This document shows positions 61,193 to 64,000 of a stretch of 64,000 nucleotides of DNA, one piece after another. The notes under the pieces were generated by a model. It was not told the DNA's origin. It saw only the letters and a program-made list of their open reading frames with translations, and did no database searches. The translations under genes and the position numbers were made by a program. Within the stretch, counting starts at the first letter, position 1; each line of letters opens with the position of its first letter. The stretch is from JAJZSS01 sp964463505 (lineage in GTDB: Bacteria > Chloroflexota > Anaerolineae > Anaerolineales > UBA4823), in NCBI GenBank assembly GCA_964463505.1, contig CAYXDC010000002.1, positions 1 through 64,000 of the forward strand, written 5' to 3'.

Positions 61193-64000
61193 TCACCACT
61201 CGGTTAGCTTCCAAATCTCGGGTTTTAGCGCCTGGTCGTCGACCTCAATCTCACTAAACAGGGTCGCAGCTTGCTTGAGATGCTGCATGGCGGTTTCCTC
61301 TTCACCCAGTTCATGCAGAAAATCAGCCAGGTTATTGTGCAAGGCTGCTGCCCGGTGTCGGTCGCCCTGCCGCAGGCACAGCTCCAGGGCCTGCTGGGCG
61401 AGCGGGATTGCAGCTGTGGGATCGCCTTGCGCCGCCCGGATAAGCGCCAGATTATTTAAGGCGGCGGCTTGCATGCTCAGGTCGCCTGAAGCCTCAGCCA
61501 GTTGGAGACCTTGCTCTAGATGTGTGGCGGCATCATCCAGCGCGCCTCGGTTGCGCTCCAGAATGCCCATTATATTGTGAGCCTGAACCAGGGCGCGCGC
61601 ATCCAGGCTGATCTGTGCCAGGTCCAGTGATTTGTTAGCCAGCTCCAGGGCGCGTGCTGGTTCGCCATGCCGAAAGGTTGTCCGGGACCAGTCTGCATAC
61701 GCCCAGGCCTGACTCGCGGGATCTGGCAGACCTTCTAGGGCTGCTAGATAATGACATTCAGCCAGTTCCCACTCTCCCAACAGGCCATGGATATTCCCCA
61801 GCTTATGTTCAATACCAGGGAGTTCAGCTTGGCTCAGCAGTGCGGCGGCTGTTTCATAGCTGCGAATGGCGGTTGGATAATCGCCTTCCAATACGTGCAA
61901 ATCCCCCATCGCTTCGTAAAGTGTGGCGGGTTGGCTGGGGCTGAGGGCCAGCGCAGCCTGATAATGGGCTAAGGCTTCCTGATTGGCGAACAACTGGCGG
62001 GCATAATCGCCAGCCTGCTGGTAGTATTCGGCTGCCATTGTGTCTTGCCCGGACGAGCGATAATGTTGGGCGATACGCGCAGCTAAATGTCCGCTCTCCA
62101 GCCGGGTGTGCCCTGTTTTCGCAGCCCGCCCTGCAGCCAGGGCTTCGGCGACACGCTGATGAAGCAGGCGCAGGCGGGCCAGGCTGATCTCTTCATAGAC
62201 TAGATGGTGTAGTTTTTCGTGGGTGAATCCGTAGCGTGTCTCACCGGGGCAGTCGCTCTCGCCTTGCTCCCGAATTAAACCCAGTGTGAGCAAGGTTTCC
62301 AGTCCGCTCACCGTCTCCAGCTCGCTGCGCCCGCTGGCCTGGCGCAAGGTATCGAAATCGAAGGCATGCCCAATTACGGCTGCGGTGGTCAATAATTGCC
62401 AGCTGGGTTCATCTGGCGCTGGCAGGCGACTGCGCAATAAACTGCGGACACTGTCAGGCATCTCCCAATCTGCATTTGCTGGCAGAGTGCCACGCTGTTT
62501 GATGGCATCGAGATAAGAAGTCACCAACAGCGGCAAGCCCTCAGTTTCGGCAAAGAGTTTTAGGCATTGCTCCTCCGAAATAGACTGAGCGGATTGTCCG
62601 GCGAGCTTGATCACGGCTGTGGTAGTCAGGCGCTTGAGCGGGATGGTGAAGCCATAGCCGGAACGCAGCGCATCCGTCACCAGGCTCTTGATGCGCACAT
62701 CAGCGGATAGCGCCCGCTCGCGCCAGGTGAGCATCACCAAAACCGCGTGTCCACGTAAGCGGCGCACCATGTAGAAGAGTAAATCCAGGGTGGCGCTATC
62801 CGCCCAGTGTAAATCATCCAGGAATAAGATGCCCGGTGGGTTACCTGAGAGCAGGCCCATTAATAACTGGCGAACTCCTTCGAAAAACCGGCTTTGCGAG
62901 CCCGGTCCGTTGGATGCCGGGGGAGTGGGGAGATCAGGGCATATCCTGGTCAGATCGGGGGCCAGGCGTGCGGCTTCACTAAGCCAGTGGGGCGAGATCT
63001 TTTCCAGGCTAGCCAGGCTGGAAGGCAGGTTAAGAAGGCTTTGGATACCTTCGAGAAATGGCCCGTAAGCGAGCTGGGTTTCGCCTTCATAGCAGCGGGC
63101 CGTTAAAGTCACTGCCCCTGCCTGACGTGCATCCCGCAAGATTTCTTCAGCCAGGCGAGTTTTGCCTACACCTGCCTCGCCTTCAATGAGCACCAAAGCT
63201 CCCCGTCCAGAGCCGGTCCAGTAAATATTTTGCAACTGCCCGAGTTCCGCATCTCGGCCGGTGAGTGGATAGTCTTCTGGAGCGCTTAAATTAACTGGCT
63301 GTTCAACCCTGGCAGGTGGCTCTGCGAGGGGTCTGGCTGGCAGTTGATTTTCCAGGATCGCCTGATAGAGCTGGGTCGTTTCTGTCAGGGGCGGCACGCC
63401 CAGCTCCTGCTCTAAAACGCGCACACATTCACGGTATTGGCGTAAAGCAGTGCCACGCTGCCCGGCCCAGGCGTAAAGTTTCATCAGCCAGCGCTGGGCA
63501 TCCTCTTGAAGTTCATCCATCGCCAGCCAGCGCCTGACTGAAAGAATTGCCTGTGTATCCTGCAGCTGGGTGGTGTAAATCAGGGCCAGCCTTTCCAATG
63601 CGCCGGCCAATTCACGACGCAAGCTGTCGGTTTGAAAATATTGCCAATCATCAAAAGCAGGGCTGTCGCGCAGGGTAAAACCTTGTAAGAAATCCCCTGT
63701 ATACAGATCTACTGCCTGTTGGAGGGTTTGTTGTGCGTTTCTGGAGTCTGCTGTTGTGGCGTGGCTTTCTTTTGAGATAAGCTGGCGGAAGGCCAGCACA
63801 TCTACCCACAGTGGGCTATCCGTATGAATGCGTATCCGTTCGCGGGCGATGTCAAGGACAATTCCTCCAGTAGCTTTGTGCAGCGTAGAAAGCGTACGCC
63901 GTAGCGCACCCCGCGCCGAAGACTGGTCGTATTCTGGCCAAAACAGGGCAGCTAAAGATTCGCGGCTGTGGCTTGTTTCAGTCAAAGTCAGATAAGCCAG
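61193..64000 (-). CDS. BTAD-AAA-TPR transcriptional activator, 5' end cut by window
   Basis: 936 codons are visible and the frame continues past the window end, so the N-terminus is missing. The first visible residues (LAYLTLTETSHSRESLAALFWPEYDQ) correspond to the DNA-binding half of a SARP/BTAD-type activator. A bacterial transcriptional activation domain follows (about 80-215), then an AAA/NB-ARC-like ATPase with Walker A GEAGVGKT (near 275) and Walker B LFLDDLHWAD, and then about eight TPR-like repeats to the C-terminus. Such proteins respond to a ligand or protein signal and activate nearby genes. The DUF166-like gene begins 10 bases after its stop. Confidence 0.9.
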   Translation of the reverse strand: MAYLTLTETSHSRESLAALFWPEYDQSSARGALRRTLSTLHKATGGIVLDIARERIRIHTDSPLWVDVLAFRQLISKESHATTADSRNAQQTLQQAVDLYTGDFLQGFTLRDSPAFDDWQYFQTDSLRRELAGALERLALIYTTQLQDTQAILSVRRWLAMDELQEDAQRWLMKLYAWAGQRGTALRQYRECVRVLEQELGVPPLTETTQLYQAILENQLPARPLAEPPARVEQPVNLSAPEDYPLTGRDAELGQLQNIYWTGSGRGALVLIEGEAGVGKTRLAEEILRDARQAGAVTLTARCYEGETQLAYGPFLEGIQSLLNLPSSLASLEKISPHWLSEAARLAPDLTRICPDLPTPPASNGPGSQSRFFEGVRQLLMGLLSGNPPGILFLDDLHWADSATLDLLFYMVRRLRGHAVLVMLTWRERALSADVRIKSLVTDALRSGYGFTIPLKRLTTTAVIKLAGQSAQSISEEQCLKLFAETEGLPLLVTSYLDAIKQRGTLPANADWEMPDSVRSLLRSRLPAPDEPSWQLLTTAAVIGHAFDFDTLRQASGRSELETVSGLETLLTLGLIREQGESDCPGETRYGFTHEKLHHLVYEEISLARLRLLHQRVAEALAAGRAAKTGHTRLESGHLAARIAQHYRSSGQDTMAAEYYQQAGDYARQLFANQEALAHYQAALALSPSQPATLYEAMGDLHVLEGDYPTAIRSYETAAALLSQAELPGIEHKLGNIHGLLGEWELAECHYLAALEGLPDPASQAWAYADWSRTTFRHGEPARALELANKSLDLAQISLDARALVQAHNIMGILERNRGALDDAATHLEQGLQLAEASGDLSMQAAALNNLALIRAAQGDPTAAIPLAQQALELCLRQGDRHRAAALHNNLADFLHELGEEETAMQHLKQAATLFSEIEVDDQALKPEIWKLTEW

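Noticed and set aside
1..64000. CRISPR arrays, insertion sequences, tRNA or rRNA genes
   Set aside because: No regularly spaced repeats, transposase motifs or cloverleaf-type sequences were noticed; no systematic tool could be run, so short elements could be missed.

Overview
The window reads as a chromosomal segment of a bacterium of moderate-to-high GC content. It is most likely a Chloroflexota member of the Anaerolineae type. That placement is an inference from the gene repertoire: a very large BTAD-AAA-TPR activator, a DUF166-type protein, NarL-type kinases with PAS and GAF domains, an ECF importer with a fused ATPase, many GTG and TTG starts with strong Shine-Dalgarno sites, and lipoproteins. 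No tRNA, rRNA, CRISPR array, insertion sequence or phage module was recognised.

Layout. (1) 1-440 is an AT-richer stretch without a convincing gene. (2) 441-8303 holds two giant consecutive uncharacterised proteins (1127 and 1476 aa), closed by a terminator. (3) 8460-13764 encodes a MoeA-like protein, a complete ECF importer (fused EcfA-EcfA, EcfT, S component) and a type III pantothenate kinase homologue that lacks two motif aspartates. (4) 13837-17117 is a V4R-PAS-PAS-GAF histidine kinase with its NarL-type response regulator, followed by a strong inverted repeat. (5) 17270-24852 is a run of membrane genes: an ABC-2 exporter, a lone receiver domain, a SpoIIM-like protein, a CPBP protease, an MFS protein, a bactofilin-like lipoprotein, an unknown multi-span protein and a small ASCH/PUA-like protein. 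(6) 25128-26834 is a secreted 5'-nucleotidase. (7) 26914-31269 (minus strand) is a MacAB/LolCDE-like operon with an IPT/TIG-containing secreted protein and a Yip1-like protein.

(8) 31429-45438 is a catabolic region. A MetE-core methyltransferase and a sugar isomerase-like TIM barrel run leftward. An IclR regulator diverges from them and heads a long rightward series: FAD oxidoreductase, GH88 unsaturated glucuronyl hydrolase, SDR, KDG kinase, KDPG aldolase, old-yellow-enzyme oxidoreductase, CoA-transferase, enoyl-CoA hydratase, fumarylacetoacetate hydrolase-family protein and zinc alcohol dehydrogenase. GH88, KDG kinase and KDPG aldolase form a recognisable route for unsaturated uronates to pyruvate and glyceraldehyde-3-phosphate. 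The other genes suggest a second, CoA-linked acid pathway.

(9) 45435-59528 is the most interesting block. A near-consensus promoter with a LacI-type palindromic operator just downstream precedes a colinear gene set: MtaA-like methyltransferase, two enolase-superfamily enzymes, an NMT1/SsuA-type ABC importer, a cupin, an NCS1-type permease, a second UroD-fold protein without the zinc cysteines, two Gfo/Idh/MocA dehydrogenases and a third enolase-superfamily enzyme. A LacI-family regulator ends the set. I do not recognise a described pathway with this composition; it looks like an uncharacterised, substrate-inducible catabolic system.

(10) 59563-64000 (minus strand) carries two small four-helix membrane proteins that look paralogous, a DUF166-like protein and a BTAD-AAA-TPR activator cut by the window end. 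All function calls come from reading motifs by eye; no database search was possible.
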